From positions 1-26,669 of the IMG/VR virus record IMGVR_UViG_3300030098_001471: a DNA stretch of 26,669 nucleotides; one strand, 5' to 3'. Of the stretch, positions 6,724 to 13,313 are shown piece by piece. Under the pieces are notes generated by a model that was not told the origin of the DNA, made no database searches, and saw nothing but the letters and a program-made list of their open reading frames with translations. This stretch comes from a virus. Position 1 is the stretch's first letter, and each line of letters begins with the position of its first letter. Made by a program: the position numbers and the translations under genes.

Positions 6724-7152
6724 TTATTTAAATTTTTCTAATATTATTAACTTTTGTTTTTTTGTTACTCCGCATTGTTTCCAGCCGGCTCTTTTAAAAC
6801 AATATCCAGCGTTATTTGATTTGATTTTTTTTGCATTGACATAGGTATAGTGCCTTTTATCAGACCATACTTTAAAAGCAATTTCATCCGCTTGTTTAAT
6901 AAGGATTGAGCTTTTAATTTGGGATTCATTTCTAAATACAGAACAATAAATTCCGGTTTCTCCGGAAAAACTTAAATGCTTTCTCCAAACAAAGAAAGCA
7001 TCACCTTCCCAAGTGCGAAGAACGATTTTTTCACCCGGCCCGCAGAAGAGTTTTTGTGATCTGTTTTTTTTATTACTATTATAAGAATAATGTTTTTTAA
7101 ATAAATCATAACAATATTCGTCTCCGTCTCTTGTGAGATACCAATATTTCAA
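6724..7152 (-). CDS. GNAT-fold protein, possibly Mom-like DNA modification enzyme
   Basis: This 142-residue protein has a recognisable pattern. It has an N-terminal DLFKKHYSYN, then CGPGEKIVL and AFFVWRKH (about 37-58), CSVFRNES (about 70-77), and a C-terminal block YTYVNAKKIKSNNAGYCFKRAGW (shown here as YTYVNAKKIKS plus NNAGYCFKRAGW). The NxGYxFKxAGW ending is the acetyl-CoA-binding and last-strand pattern of GNAT acyltransferases. I associate this full pattern with small phage GNATs related to the Mom DNA-modification group, which would alter adenine in phage DNA to resist restriction; that link is recollection and inference. It is the last early gene, 12 bases after the nuclease-like gene. 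A methyltransferase elsewhere in the window makes DNA protection a plausible theme. Confidence 0.55.
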   Translation of the reverse strand: MKYWYLTRDGDEYCYDLFKKHYSYNSNKKNRSQKLFCGPGEKIVLRTWEGDAFFVWRKHLSFSGETGIYCSVFRNESQIKSSILIKQADEIAFKVWSDKRHYTYVNAKKIKSNNAGYCFKRAGWKQCGVTKKQKLIILEKFK

Positions 7153-7164
7153 AATTAAATATAG

Positions 7165-7632
7165 TTAAAAATTAATCCATTTGTATTTTTTAGAAATGGA
7201 GGTATGTATATATCCAATTAGTTTATTCTTTTGATTCTCTTCTCCTCCGAAATGCGTATTTTTTGGGAGGTTCTTTTTTTGCCATCTGAAATTATATTTT
7301 TTGATAGCTAATTTTGTTAGGTTAAATATATAGAATGTATCGGACATTACTACAATATAGAGAAATTGTTTTTTGCTATTTATAGCGTTTTGAATGTTTT
7401 TTTCGTACTTCTCATATTCTAAAAGACAAGTTTCGTAATATGTATTTCTTATCTTAATCTCTGCAATATAACGATCTTCTTCCGCATCATAATCGCAAAA
7501 TATATCTTTTGTAAGATTGAATGATGTTTGTGCTTTTTTATTTATGAACGATACAACAAAGGCACTAGCCAAATCGTGTACGATATTTGATCTGCTTATC
7601 ACAATCCTATCAAATTTCAAAATCCATAACAA
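7165..7632 (-). CDS. Probable PD-(D/E)XK-type nuclease
   Basis: This 155-residue protein has an acidic region CDYDAEEDRY (about 46-55) immediately followed by IAEIKIR (56-62). That is an E-x-K core preceded by aspartates, the layout of PD-(D/E)XK nucleases. A helix (YETCLLEYEKYEKN) and a strand FLYIVVMSDTFYIFNL come next, then LPKNTHFGG (about 122-130) as in many small resolvase or restriction-like nucleases. The frame begins at TTG 7632, overlapping the HTH gene by 23 bases. TTG 7620 is an alternative, and no ATG lies nearby. A Holliday junction or recombination nuclease would fit the replication module. The fold call is moderate. Confidence 0.5.
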   Translation of the reverse strand: MLWILKFDRIVISRSNIVHDLASAFVVSFINKKAQTSFNLTKDIFCDYDAEEDRYIAEIKIRNTYYETCLLEYEKYEKNIQNAINSKKQFLYIVVMSDTFYIFNLTKLAIKKYNFRWQKKNLPKNTHFGGEENQKNKLIGYIHTSISKKYKWINF

Positions 7633-7897
7633 ACAACTTATCTATCGCCCGGTCATAGTATTTAACAACGCTATGATAATCAATGCCCTCGTTCCTTGCT
7701 ATTTCCTTGAAGCTCAATCCTAAATCAAAGTGAGAATCAAATATCTCATTTTCTCTTCTGCTGAATTTATCTACTGATCTTCTCCCTATTAAAAAAGATT
7801 TTAGTTCTCTTTCTTTTTGTTCTCGTTCTTTTTGCATCTTCTCAAGTTTGTTTTTTTGATCTCCGCACATTGGACAGGGTTTGATATGTGGCTTCAT
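7610..7897 (-). CDS. Zinc-knuckle plus sigma-4-like HTH protein
   Basis: This 95-residue protein has three parts: CPMCGDQ at 8-14 (one CxxC pair), a charged coiled coil (about 15-36) and a helix-turn-helix (about 46-88, SRRENEIFDSHFDLGLSFKE then IARNEGIDYHSVVKYYDRA). The last part reads like sigma factor region 4 or LuxR-type HTH: R-E-x-E-I-F, then G-L-S-x-K-E-I-A, then V..YY.RA. It could be the phage's late transcription regulator, since it is made just before the packaging genes. The start at ATG 7897 has GAGGT in front and follows the MazG-like stop by two bases. Confidence 0.65.
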   Translation of the reverse strand: MKPHIKPCPMCGDQKNKLEKMQKEREQKERELKSFLIGRRSVDKFSRRENEIFDSHFDLGLSFKEIARNEGIDYHSVVKYYDRAIDKLFVMDFEI

Positions 7898-7899
7898 AA

Positions 7900-8076
7900 T
7901 TACCTCTTTTTACTTAATTTAATTAATTCGGTTGTTAAATAAACTATGCAATCCAATAATTCTTCTATTGATTCCTTTATCCAATCTCTACCATCATCTG
8001 GATTAATATCAGAGCCATATTTTTTTTGACCTAACTCCAAACGCTTTTCAATCATTCTTATAATTTGTTTATTCAT
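7900..8076 (-). CDS. Short MazG/dATP-pyrophosphohydrolase-like protein (58 aa)
   Basis: This 58-residue helical protein has the core pattern of all-alpha NTP pyrophosphatases: RLELGQKKYGSDI (12-24), then GRDWIKESIEELLDCIVY (29-46). The ExxEExxD-like acids (E35, E38, E39, D42) would bind Mg2+. Small phage proteins of this kind are taken to clear nucleotides from the pool. It is shorter than full MazG domains (about 90-110 residues) and probably works as a helical oligomer if active. ATG 8076 overlaps the stop of the upstream membrane protein (ATGAATAA). Confidence 0.65.
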   Translation of the reverse strand: MNKQIIRMIEKRLELGQKKYGSDINPDDGRDWIKESIEELLDCIVYLTTELIKLSKKR

Positions 8077-8242
8077 CTGATGACACGCACTTACAAATAT
8101 GATCTAATTTCTTTCTTATCTTTACCAAGCTGATCATAAATATAATCAATCCAATTGCGTTAATTGTTACCGCTATGAACCAGCCATTACTTTCCAAACC
8201 TGTGAAAAATTCCCAAGTAAGCCAAGTTATAGATTCTTTCAT
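8069..8242 (-). CDS. Single-span membrane protein (57 aa)
   Basis: This 57-residue protein starts at ATG 8242 after a GGAGAG ribosome site. Residues 21-41 (WFIAVTINAIGLIIFMISLV) form one clear transmembrane helix, followed by a positively charged stretch KIRKK and a short tail with CKC. The charge pattern suggests the C-terminus is cytoplasmic. No family recognised. It stands between the exonuclease and the MazG-like gene in the early operon. Confidence 0.7.
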   Translation of the reverse strand: MKESITWLTWEFFTGLESNGWFIAVTINAIGLIIFMISLVKIRKKLDHICKCVSSDE

Positions 8243-8346
8243 TTATCTCTCCTTTTTTTAAAATTTGCCTCGATTGGTAGCCAACCAAATTCCACTTGTT
8301 ACAGATATTTCCTATCATACCTGTAATTTATGAAAAAACGAGGCAT
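8243..8346 (-). promoter_or_regulatory. 104-bp intergenic spacer with nested inverted repeats
   Basis: Between the exonuclease stop and the 57-residue membrane gene lie three inverted repeats. The outer pair is TGCCTCG (8266-8272) with CGAGGCA (8339-8345), seven bp. An inner pair TTGGT/ACCAA lies at 8274-8278/8284-8288, and another TTACAG/CTGTAA at 8299-8304/8321-8326. On the minus strand TATGAT (8313-8318) resembles a -10 element but has no well-spaced -35. An internal operator or a folded leader is possible. Confidence 0.4.
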
Positions 8347-9276
8347 TTATGGAATACTCCTATAATCAGAAGTTTCCGAATTTGAATTTTTCTTTTGCCG
8401 GATATGTGGAGTTTTGCAGTTCATACAACGGATTATTCTAAATCTGTTTGCGGTTGTAAAATAAAATTTATCTGTTTCCTCAAGGTGATCTGATCCGCAA
8501 TTTGTGCAAACGCTTGCATCCATTAAAATCCCGATATTTGGATGATTCTTCATAAAAGGACGCAATTTAAGATATACATCTTCCAAACCCCGAACATCTT
8601 GCTTATTATATTTTAACATTAAATCAAGAGCTTCTTGATCTCCTTCAACGCACTTCTTCCAAAGTTCAAAGCCGCCATACTTACCAACATCAATTTTTTC
8701 ATTTAAATTGAATCTTTTTGTTAAATAATCTTGTTTATAACTCACAAAAGCGAAGTTCCTTCTTGCAACTTTTAAAGTATCTATTGTCCTGTATGGAGTT
8801 GGAGGTTCAATATCATTTAATATAAATCTTGCTTTTAGTTTACGATCATCGAAGCGATCTATATTATGTCCAATACAAATATCAGCTTCATCTAATAACT
8901 GCCAAATATTTTTTAAAATTCTAGAATCATCTCGATTAACTGCTTCAGTTGGATTTACAATTCCATATTTAATCTTATCATCATACAACCATTTAGCCGA
9001 CCAGCTAATCACAAACCAATCTTTTATTATATTATCGTGAGGGATAAATTGTTTGTATAATCCCCAAACATAAACTTCCATAGGTGCAGTTTCTATATCG
9101 TAAAGAAGAATTTTAGGTAAATCCCCGGTGTTAATTAATTCATCCATTAAATTATGATTAAATTGCCTATTGCAAGTTTTGCATTTATACCTAACCGATA
9201 TTTTCATCCCATCAGATTTTCGATAATGGTATCCCTTTCTAGAAAGATGCCCGGAAGAACAATGTTTGCAGATCAT
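8347..9276 (-). CDS. DEDDy 3'-5' exonuclease-like protein flanked by zinc ribbons
   Basis: This 309-residue protein has three parts. Residues 3-36 form an N-terminal four-Cys zinc finger (CKHC...CKTC). Residues 55-240 form an RNase H-fold exonuclease of the RNase_H_2 type: D60 and E62 in LLYDIETAP, D140/D143/D144 in IGHNIDRFDD, and Y223/D227 in YNKQD, which completes the DEDDy set. Residues 257-287 form a C-terminal zinc ribbon (CTNC...CMNC). It probably trims DNA ends or proofreads in phage replication or recombination. ATG 9276 is chosen because AGGA stands eight bases before it and it forms an ATGA overlap with the previous gene. An upstream start at 9303 is less likely. Confidence 0.82.
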   Translation of the reverse strand: MICKHCSSGHLSRKGYHYRKSDGMKISVRYKCKTCNRQFNHNLMDELINTGDLPKILLYDIETAPMEVYVWGLYKQFIPHDNIIKDWFVISWSAKWLYDDKIKYGIVNPTEAVNRDDSRILKNIWQLLDEADICIGHNIDRFDDRKLKARFILNDIEPPTPYRTIDTLKVARRNFAFVSYKQDYLTKRFNLNEKIDVGKYGGFELWKKCVEGDQEALDLMLKYNKQDVRGLEDVYLKLRPFMKNHPNIGILMDASVCTNCGSDHLEETDKFYFTTANRFRIIRCMNCKTPHIRQKKNSNSETSDYRSIP

Positions 9277-9548
9277 TTTGATTTCCTTTCGCATTTTGGA
9301 CAAGTAATTTTTTTCTTCCCATAGCTTGGGAAATCTTCAAAATAATAATATAGCTTTTTATTTAGTTTTTTATTATCAGCATAATTATTTCGCAGTTTAT
9401 CCCATTGCCAACATTGGCGGCACTCACGACAATGAAAAATATTTCGATCAGCATCGTGAGCGGTTGAGTTTTTATATCCAGCCTGTTTTTTTCCAAGATT
9501 ATCATAGTGTTTATTAATCCAATTTATAGGATTATTATACTTATCCAA
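9273..9548 (-). CDS. Small zinc-finger protein, TTG start
   Basis: This 91-residue protein has FHCRECRQCWQWD in the middle and CPKCERKSK at the C-terminus, giving a four-Cys zinc site (CxxC...CxxC), and aromatic, basic stretches that could bind nucleic acid. TTG 9548 is preferred as start because GGAGG lies eight bases before it and it overlaps the preceding stop (TTGGATAA). ATG 9563 and ATG 9575 are in frame but lack such a site. It lies between the initiator-like gene and the zinc-ribbon exonuclease and overlaps both. Confidence 0.65.
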   Translation of the reverse strand: MDKYNNPINWINKHYDNLGKKQAGYKNSTAHDADRNIFHCRECRQCWQWDKLRNNYADNKKLNKKLYYYFEDFPSYGKKKITCPKCERKSK

Positions 9549-10401
9549 TTTGACCGCCTCCATTAAATAATTCATTTACAATTCTAGCATCTATATCAGA
9601 AGTATTTTCAACCTTTGGATCATCCGGAACTAAATCAACACTACAACATTCACTTGATTGTTTAAGCTGGTAATCATTGGGGAGTAATTTCTTTCCGCAC
9701 TTACTACACCACGCTTTAAATAATCCCGTTGGAGTTTTTAAAAACGATCTCTTTTTAACTTCCGGTTTAATATCAATCACTTCATCATCCCAACACTCTT
9801 GATTTAGCCAAGTGGTTGGATGTTTAATATATGCTTTATCTTTGTGCTTCCAAGTTTGTTTCTGTTTTTTTAATCCGTTCATTAAATTATCAAATGATGT
9901 TTTTTTCAAGGATTGGATAAAAGATTTATAAGCCTTTGGCTTGGATACTTTTTTATCATAAACATTCCAAAATTCTTCAAACTGATCTATATATATATTA
10001 TTATCTTTCTTATACTTATTGTTTTTGTATCGCTGGTGTATCGCTTGTGTACTCGTTGGTGTATCGTTTTTATTTTCTTCAATCTGATAAGTTGTGTAAT
10101 TACAGATACTTACAATGTTTTGCCCTGTATCCGTTTTAATGTCAATCATTTTACATTTTTGTAACATTTTTAAAAACCTTTGAACTTTTCCAATTGACCA
10201 ATCCCACCGCCTAGCTAGGTATCTAATACTAGCATCAACCTCACCCGGTAATAATTTTACTTCCTCCCCATTGATAAACTTTATTCGTTCTTTGTATGTT
10301 ACCATAAGAAGCAAATCAATCCAAGCCTTCAATTTTTCGGAATTGTTCCAGATCCAATTTTCTCGGATTTGTCTATGTAGTTTTATATATCCGTTATTCA
10401 T
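9541..10401 (-). CDS. Replication-initiator-like protein (winged-helix N-terminus)
   Basis: This 286-residue protein begins MNNGYIKLHRQIRENWIW, a start common to phage replisome-organiser proteins. About residues 45-105 (LLPGEVDASIRYLARRWDWS then GKVQRFLKMLQKCKMI) read as a winged helix that binds DNA. A linker rich in Asn, Lys and Tyr follows. The segment EFWNVYDKKVSKPKAYKSF with WLNQECWDDE (about 145-210) is the pattern of a second domain often found in phage initiators. Cysteines near the end (CSKCGKK...CC) could bind zinc. It would recruit host replication proteins to the phage origin, which is important here because no phage polymerase, helicase or primase is seen. Confidence 0.7.
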   Translation of the reverse strand: MNNGYIKLHRQIRENWIWNNSEKLKAWIDLLLMVTYKERIKFINGEEVKLLPGEVDASIRYLARRWDWSIGKVQRFLKMLQKCKMIDIKTDTGQNIVSICNYTTYQIEENKNDTPTSTQAIHQRYKNNKYKKDNNIYIDQFEEFWNVYDKKVSKPKAYKSFIQSLKKTSFDNLMNGLKKQKQTWKHKDKAYIKHPTTWLNQECWDDEVIDIKPEVKKRSFLKTPTGLFKAWCSKCGKKLLPNDYQLKQSSECCSVDLVPDDPKVENTSDIDARIVNELFNGGGQIG

Positions 10402-10453
10402 AAAATTTGCCTACTTGGCCGCTTCCACCAACCTTATTAAATAATTTAGCATT

Positions 10454-11365
10454 TTAGTAGGCAATCCTTTTAAAAATCTCATAAGCAACTTGAGGAACTA
10501 TTGCGTTTCCGAGTCCTTTAAGTCTGTCCACCCGATTGGGAATCCCATTAGCCACTCTACCCAGTTTGGGTTCAGCGTTCCAGTAGCTTTTGGGTTTTTT
10601 TGTAATTCTTCTTGTGCGACTTGTTCTGTAATGCTTCCTAAAGAATGATTCCTCTTCTTTCCGTTCTGTTTTAAAGTGAAATTGCTTCTGAATCCTTCGG
10701 TAGCGGCAGGAGTTAAATATTTTTTTTTCTGTAACATTTTCGGTTCTTCTAGGAGTCCTTTTTCTATTGCATTTAATTGATCGTTTAGATTGAGTGGCAT
10801 TTTTCGATCTATCCTTGATTTCATATTTTGATAACTTCTTTTCCCTCTCTCCATATTCGCATCCGGGGTACGAAACAATCCATATTCTTTTTCTTCTATG
10901 CCAAGCTCCAACTTCGTTTGCTCCCACAATTTGCCACTCTGAATCATACCCGATTTCGGCAAGATCTTCAATAACTCTTGTTCCGCCCCGAAGAGTGAGC
11001 ATTGGCACATTCTCAATAACTGCATATCTTGGTCGTATATCGCTAATAATTCTGTACATTTCTGACCATAAACCCGACCTTGTTTGCTCTCCTGTTTCTT
11101 CATCTATTAAACCCTTTCCTTTTCCAGCTATTGATATATCTTGGCAAGGAAAACCTCCCGTAATAAGATCAATATCTTTAAAATTTTTGGTATCTAGTTT
11201 AGTAATATCTTTATATATAGGAACTCCCGGAAAATTTTTTTTTAAAACTTTTTGACAATATTTATCAATTTCACAAAATCCAACAATATCTAAATCATCT
11301 TTCCAAACCCAAGAAGCCGATAAAGCAAATCCACCAATTCCGGAAAATAAATCAAGCATTCTCAT
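10454..11365 (-). CDS. DNA (cytosine-5)-methyltransferase
   Basis: This 303-residue C5-MTase has its motifs in order: motif I LDLFSGIGGF (4-13) binding SAM, motif IV GGFPCQDIS (70-78) with catalytic Cys74, motif VI ENV (118-120), motif VIII ANEVGAWHRRKRIW (149-162), and a C-terminal RLKGLGNAIVPQVAYEI, motif X. The target-recognition region (about 170-260) is unusually basic and low in complexity in this frame. A second frame over the same DNA looks more protein-like (separate entry). The gene overlaps the HNH gene by 14 bases. The likely role is protection of phage DNA from host restriction. The target is unknown, although CCGG is frequent in this genome. All catalytic motifs are intact. Confidence 0.93.
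   Translation of the reverse strand: MRMLDLFSGIGGFALSASWVWKDDLDIVGFCEIDKYCQKVLKKNFPGVPIYKDITKLDTKNFKDIDLITGGFPCQDISIAGKGKGLIDEETGEQTRSGLWSEMYRIISDIRPRYAVIENVPMLTLRGGTRVIEDLAEIGYDSEWQIVGANEVGAWHRRKRIWIVSYPGCEYGEREKKLSKYEIKDRSKNATQSKRSIKCNRKRTPRRTENVTEKKIFNSCRYRRIQKQFHFKTERKEEESFFRKHYRTSRTRRITKKPKSYWNAEPKLGRVANGIPNRVDRLKGLGNAIVPQVAYEIFKRIAY
10498..11103 (-). CDS. Overprinted ORF inside the methyltransferase gene (201 aa)
   Basis: A 201-codon frame lies entirely within the methyltransferase gene, shifted by one base. Its translation is not random-looking: LPKSGMIQSGKLWEQTKLE (about 49-67), GLFRTPDANMERG (about 75-87), MPLNLNDQLNAIEKGLL, LTPAATEGF, and near the end LNPNWVEWLMGFPIGWTDL. I recall this order of motifs (P.SGM..SGKL, L.TPDA, LNP.WVEWLMGFP.GWT) from phage proteins usually labelled methyltransferase-related. 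Its motifs lie over motif VIII and motif X of the other frame. ATG 11103 has AAAGGG eight bases upstream. It may be translated independently, or fused to the N-terminal half by frameshifting. Expression is unproven. Confidence 0.45.
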   Translation of the reverse strand: MKKQESKQGRVYGQKCTELLAIYDQDMQLLRMCQCSLFGAEQELLKILPKSGMIQSGKLWEQTKLELGIEEKEYGLFRTPDANMERGKRSYQNMKSRIDRKMPLNLNDQLNAIEKGLLEEPKMLQKKKYLTPAATEGFRSNFTLKQNGKKRNHSLGSITEQVAQEELQKNPKATGTLNPNWVEWLMGFPIGWTDLKDSETQ

Positions 11366-11720
11366 TTATTAAATCTTTTATTTTTGTTTCTAATTCTTTT
11401 TTTATTTCTTGAAAATTATAATTACCATATTTAATAGTGTTTGATATAGTCTTTAATTTTTCTAATCGTTCAATACCCAATTCTTCCTCTGCCCACTCTT
11501 TAGCTTGAACGGGATGCTTATGCCACCAATACAAGTGGCATCCAATACAGAGAGCTTTAACATTATCCGTTAAAAATTGCATTCTTGGATGTTTACCCCG
11601 GGGATAAATATGAGATGCGTGAAGATTTGAACTCTTGCCGCACCTTAAACAACATTTATCCCGGAGTAATATAAATTCCCTCAAAAGCGAATGAAGTTTA
11701 TTCCTTTGCGATTTAGTCAT
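11352..11720 (-). CDS. HNH endonuclease
   Basis: This 122-residue protein has a compact HNH fold: C24xxC27 (CLRCGKSSN), H37 in LHASHIYPRGKHP, N53 in TDNVKALC, and C58xxC61-H62 (CIGCHLYWWHKH). The two Cys pairs would bind a structural zinc, while His/Asn/His coordinate the catalytic metal. A C-terminal Lys-rich helix follows. It is free-standing, directly upstream of the methyltransferase and overlapping it. It could be a nicking or packaging nuclease, a recombination factor, or a restriction or homing enzyme. The intron in the capsid gene has no nuclease of its own, so action in trans is conceivable but unsupported. Confidence 0.85.
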   Translation of the reverse strand: MTKSQRNKLHSLLREFILLRDKCCLRCGKSSNLHASHIYPRGKHPRMQFLTDNVKALCIGCHLYWWHKHPVQAKEWAEEELGIERLEKLKTISNTIKYGNYNFQEIKKELETKIKDLINENA

Positions 11721-11761
11721 ATTTTACAATGAATAACTTTTTAAGGGAATCGTTTGTTTCA

Positions 11762-12214
11762 TTAGAAAGGAACATCTCCCTTTCTGCCATTCATAACATA
11801 ATCAACCCAATCCTCAACCTCTGCAATAGTCTTATCCGTTAATTCCTTGCCCATTTTAAAGGCTTCTATTGCGAATCCGTGCCTTACCTTGCCTTCTGCG
11901 ATTTTATCCCAATTCGGCGATTCTTTCGCATTGGTAGATTTAGTACCTACGTTTTTAGATTTAGGTGTTACGAAATATTCGCTTGTTCCATCGTTCTTGC
12001 TTTTATGCTCAATAGTAACAATATCACCTTTTCCGTATTTTTGCAGTTTTGCAGATAGTAAGGTTGTAGCAAAGAATACATATTCAGTACCCTCAACCTC
12101 CATCCCATACATAAACCAATCACCGTTTTGGTTGCTTCCGGTTTTTGGCTCATCAAATAACAAAGTTGCATCAACAATATCACCAACTGATATTATTAGT
12201 TTATCTCTATTCAT
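11762..12214 (-). CDS. Single-stranded DNA-binding-like protein
   Basis: This 150-residue protein begins with a beta-rich domain (about 1-85: ISVGDIVDATLLFDEPKTG, DWFMYGMEVEGTEYVFF, KYGKGDIVTIEHK) consistent with an OB fold, then a Ser/Thr/Lys linker. A C-terminal helix ends in GRKGDVPF, like the acidic DDxPF tip by which SSBs recruit partners. It is not close to E. coli SSB; the call rests on the tip, the beta pattern and the neighbourhood. AGGAGAGCG precedes ATG 12214. Confidence 0.6.
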   Translation of the reverse strand: MNRDKLIISVGDIVDATLLFDEPKTGSNQNGDWFMYGMEVEGTEYVFFATTLLSAKLQKYGKGDIVTIEHKSKNDGTSEYFVTPKSKNVGTKSTNAKESPNWDKIAEGKVRHGFAIEAFKMGKELTDKTIAEVEDWVDYVMNGRKGDVPF

Positions 12215-12222
12215 ACGCTCTC

Positions 12223-12330
12223 CTATAGTATTTTTATTAAGTGAATTATAATTATAAAGAAAAAGATTGGCACTACAATAATCGGTGCATACCGATCAAT
12301 CCAATCAATTATTATTTCTATGATTTGCAT
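12223..12330 (-). CDS. Single-span membrane microprotein (35 aa)
   Basis: A 35-residue frame starts at ATG 12330 with AGGAGCG eight bases upstream. It reads MQIIEIIIDWIDRYAP followed by a hydrophobic span (IIVVPIFFFIIIIHLI), nearly all Ile/Phe/Val. The strong ribosome site, the tight fit between flanking genes (12-base gap on one side) and the clean transmembrane segment support it. Function unknown. Confidence 0.65.
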   Translation of the reverse strand: MQIIEIIIDWIDRYAPIIVVPIFFFIIIIHLIKIL

Positions 12331-12341
12331 TTTTTACGCTC

Positions 12342-12623
12342 CTAATTTGTGGGATTATTCCCGTTAATAAGTTTTTTATAATCGTGCAAAAATTGATCTG
12401 TTATATCTTTTTCAAGTTGCTGATCCCAAACGCTTACTATATTCGGCTCTCTATCTTTGTAATCTTTCAAAGTAAAATTTATATCCTCAATAAATTCATC
12501 AATGTTAGTACCAGCCGAATGAGTAAAAGCAAAAGATGTTTCAGTTTCGATTTGAATTTCAGCGTGGTATCTTAAATTGTGAGGAATACTAATCACAGAT
12601 TCCGGGTTCTGAATTAATGCCAA
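12342..12623 (-). CDS. Hypothetical protein (93 aa), TTG start
   Basis: This 93-residue acidic protein is of no recognised family. It contains SIPHNLRYHAEIQIETETSF (beta-like), then a helical C-terminal half (DEFIEDINFTLKDYK, KDITDQFLHDYKKL). The start is TTG 12623, decided by GGAGG seven bases upstream. It overlaps the preceding 60-residue gene by 35 bases. It belongs to the early operon of small genes. Confidence 0.65.
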   Translation of the reverse strand: MALIQNPESVISIPHNLRYHAEIQIETETSFAFTHSAGTNIDEFIEDINFTLKDYKDREPNIVSVWDQQLEKDITDQFLHDYKKLINGNNPTN

Positions 12624-12771
12624 CCTTAACCTCCTTTTTTGGGTTACTTAAATCTTTTAAAATTTGTTCAGCTTCTAACTTCTTTTGCTCATCGGCACAA
12701 ATGCGAATAAACACTTCCAAACTTTCAAGTATTAATTTATGTTCATTTTTCAATACTTTATAACTAAACAT
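12589..12771 (-). CDS. Hypothetical protein (60 aa)
   Basis: This 60-residue helical protein (NEHKLILESLEVFIRICADE, then KKLEAEQILKDLSN) has an ATG at 12771 that overlaps the end of the upstream gene by 8 bases; its own end overlaps the next start. The nested overlaps point to translational coupling. No family recognised. Confidence 0.6.
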   Translation of the reverse strand: MFSYKVLKNEHKLILESLEVFIRICADEQKKLEAEQILKDLSNPKKEVKVGINSEPGICD

Positions 12772-13084
12772 TTAAAACCTCATTCATTTCATTCAAACAA
12801 CTACCGCAAGTTCTTGTTTTATCGGTATCACAAACCCGACAAGGTTTATCAGATTCAGTATCTTTTTTAATTGAATCATCAATCATATTATCAAGATCAA
12901 CCATTAAACGCTCAATCTTGTTAGATAATGCCTCTAATTCGCCTAATATCGCATCTTTTTCGCAAGTATCAAGGTTACCTTCAGTATTAAAATAAAACTC
13001 CGTTAATTGGCTTTTTATTTCTTTTAGGTTTTTAGTACGCTCGGACTCCCAACCTAGTTGAACTCCAATAATTGGTAATATCAT
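12764..13084 (-). CDS. Coiled-coil protein with C-terminal zinc site (106 aa)
   Basis: This 106-residue protein has GELEALSNKIERLMVDLDNM (about 48-67) forming a heptad-type helix, then CRVCDTDKTRTCGSCLNEM (about 82-100) with two CxxC pairs likely to bind zinc. GGAG lies eight bases before ATG 13084. Small two-part proteins of this type often bind nucleic acid or a host protein, but nothing here identifies the partner. Confidence 0.65.
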   Translation of the reverse strand: MILPIIGVQLGWESERTKNLKEIKSQLTEFYFNTEGNLDTCEKDAILGELEALSNKIERLMVDLDNMIDDSIKKDTESDKPCRVCDTDKTRTCGSCLNEMNEVLNV

Positions 13085-13114
13085 TTATTTATCTCCTTAT
13101 ATTATTAGCTCGCC

Positions 13115-13312
13115 TTACAAATTGTTTAATGCTTTTAAAATTCCTTTTTTTGTAGGCTCTATATCTTTATAATCAATACCTCCAATCACTAGATAATTAT
13201 CCCTTCTTTTATATTTAGAAATTTCTTTTTGAGCTTTTTTCTTTGATGTAAAATATAAATCAAAACCTTCTTCTGAATGTTTTTCTCTAATACTTATAGA
13301 ATAAAATCGCAT
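13115..13312 (-). CDS. Hypothetical protein (65 aa)
   Basis: This 65-residue basic protein (MRFYSISIREKHSEEGFDLY, FTSKKKAQKEISKYKRRDN) is not recognised. ATG 13312 is chosen because AGGAGG lies eight bases upstream. GTG 13321, in frame, would put the ribosome site inside the gene. It follows the 117-residue gene by one base. Confidence 0.65.
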   Translation of the reverse strand: MRFYSISIREKHSEEGFDLYFTSKKKAQKEISKYKRRDNYLVIGGIDYKDIEPTKKGILKALNNL

Positions 13313-13313
13313 T

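Noticed and set aside
10794-11255. Plus-strand ORF of 153 codons opposite the methyltransferase
   Set aside because: Antisense shadow with low-complexity Ser/Pro/Ile content and no ribosome site; the whole genome is coded on the minus strand.
11968-12186. 72-residue alternate frame inside the SSB-like gene
   Set aside because: No ribosome site; protein is Cys/Met/Leu-rich and irregular; the SSB-like frame explains the region.
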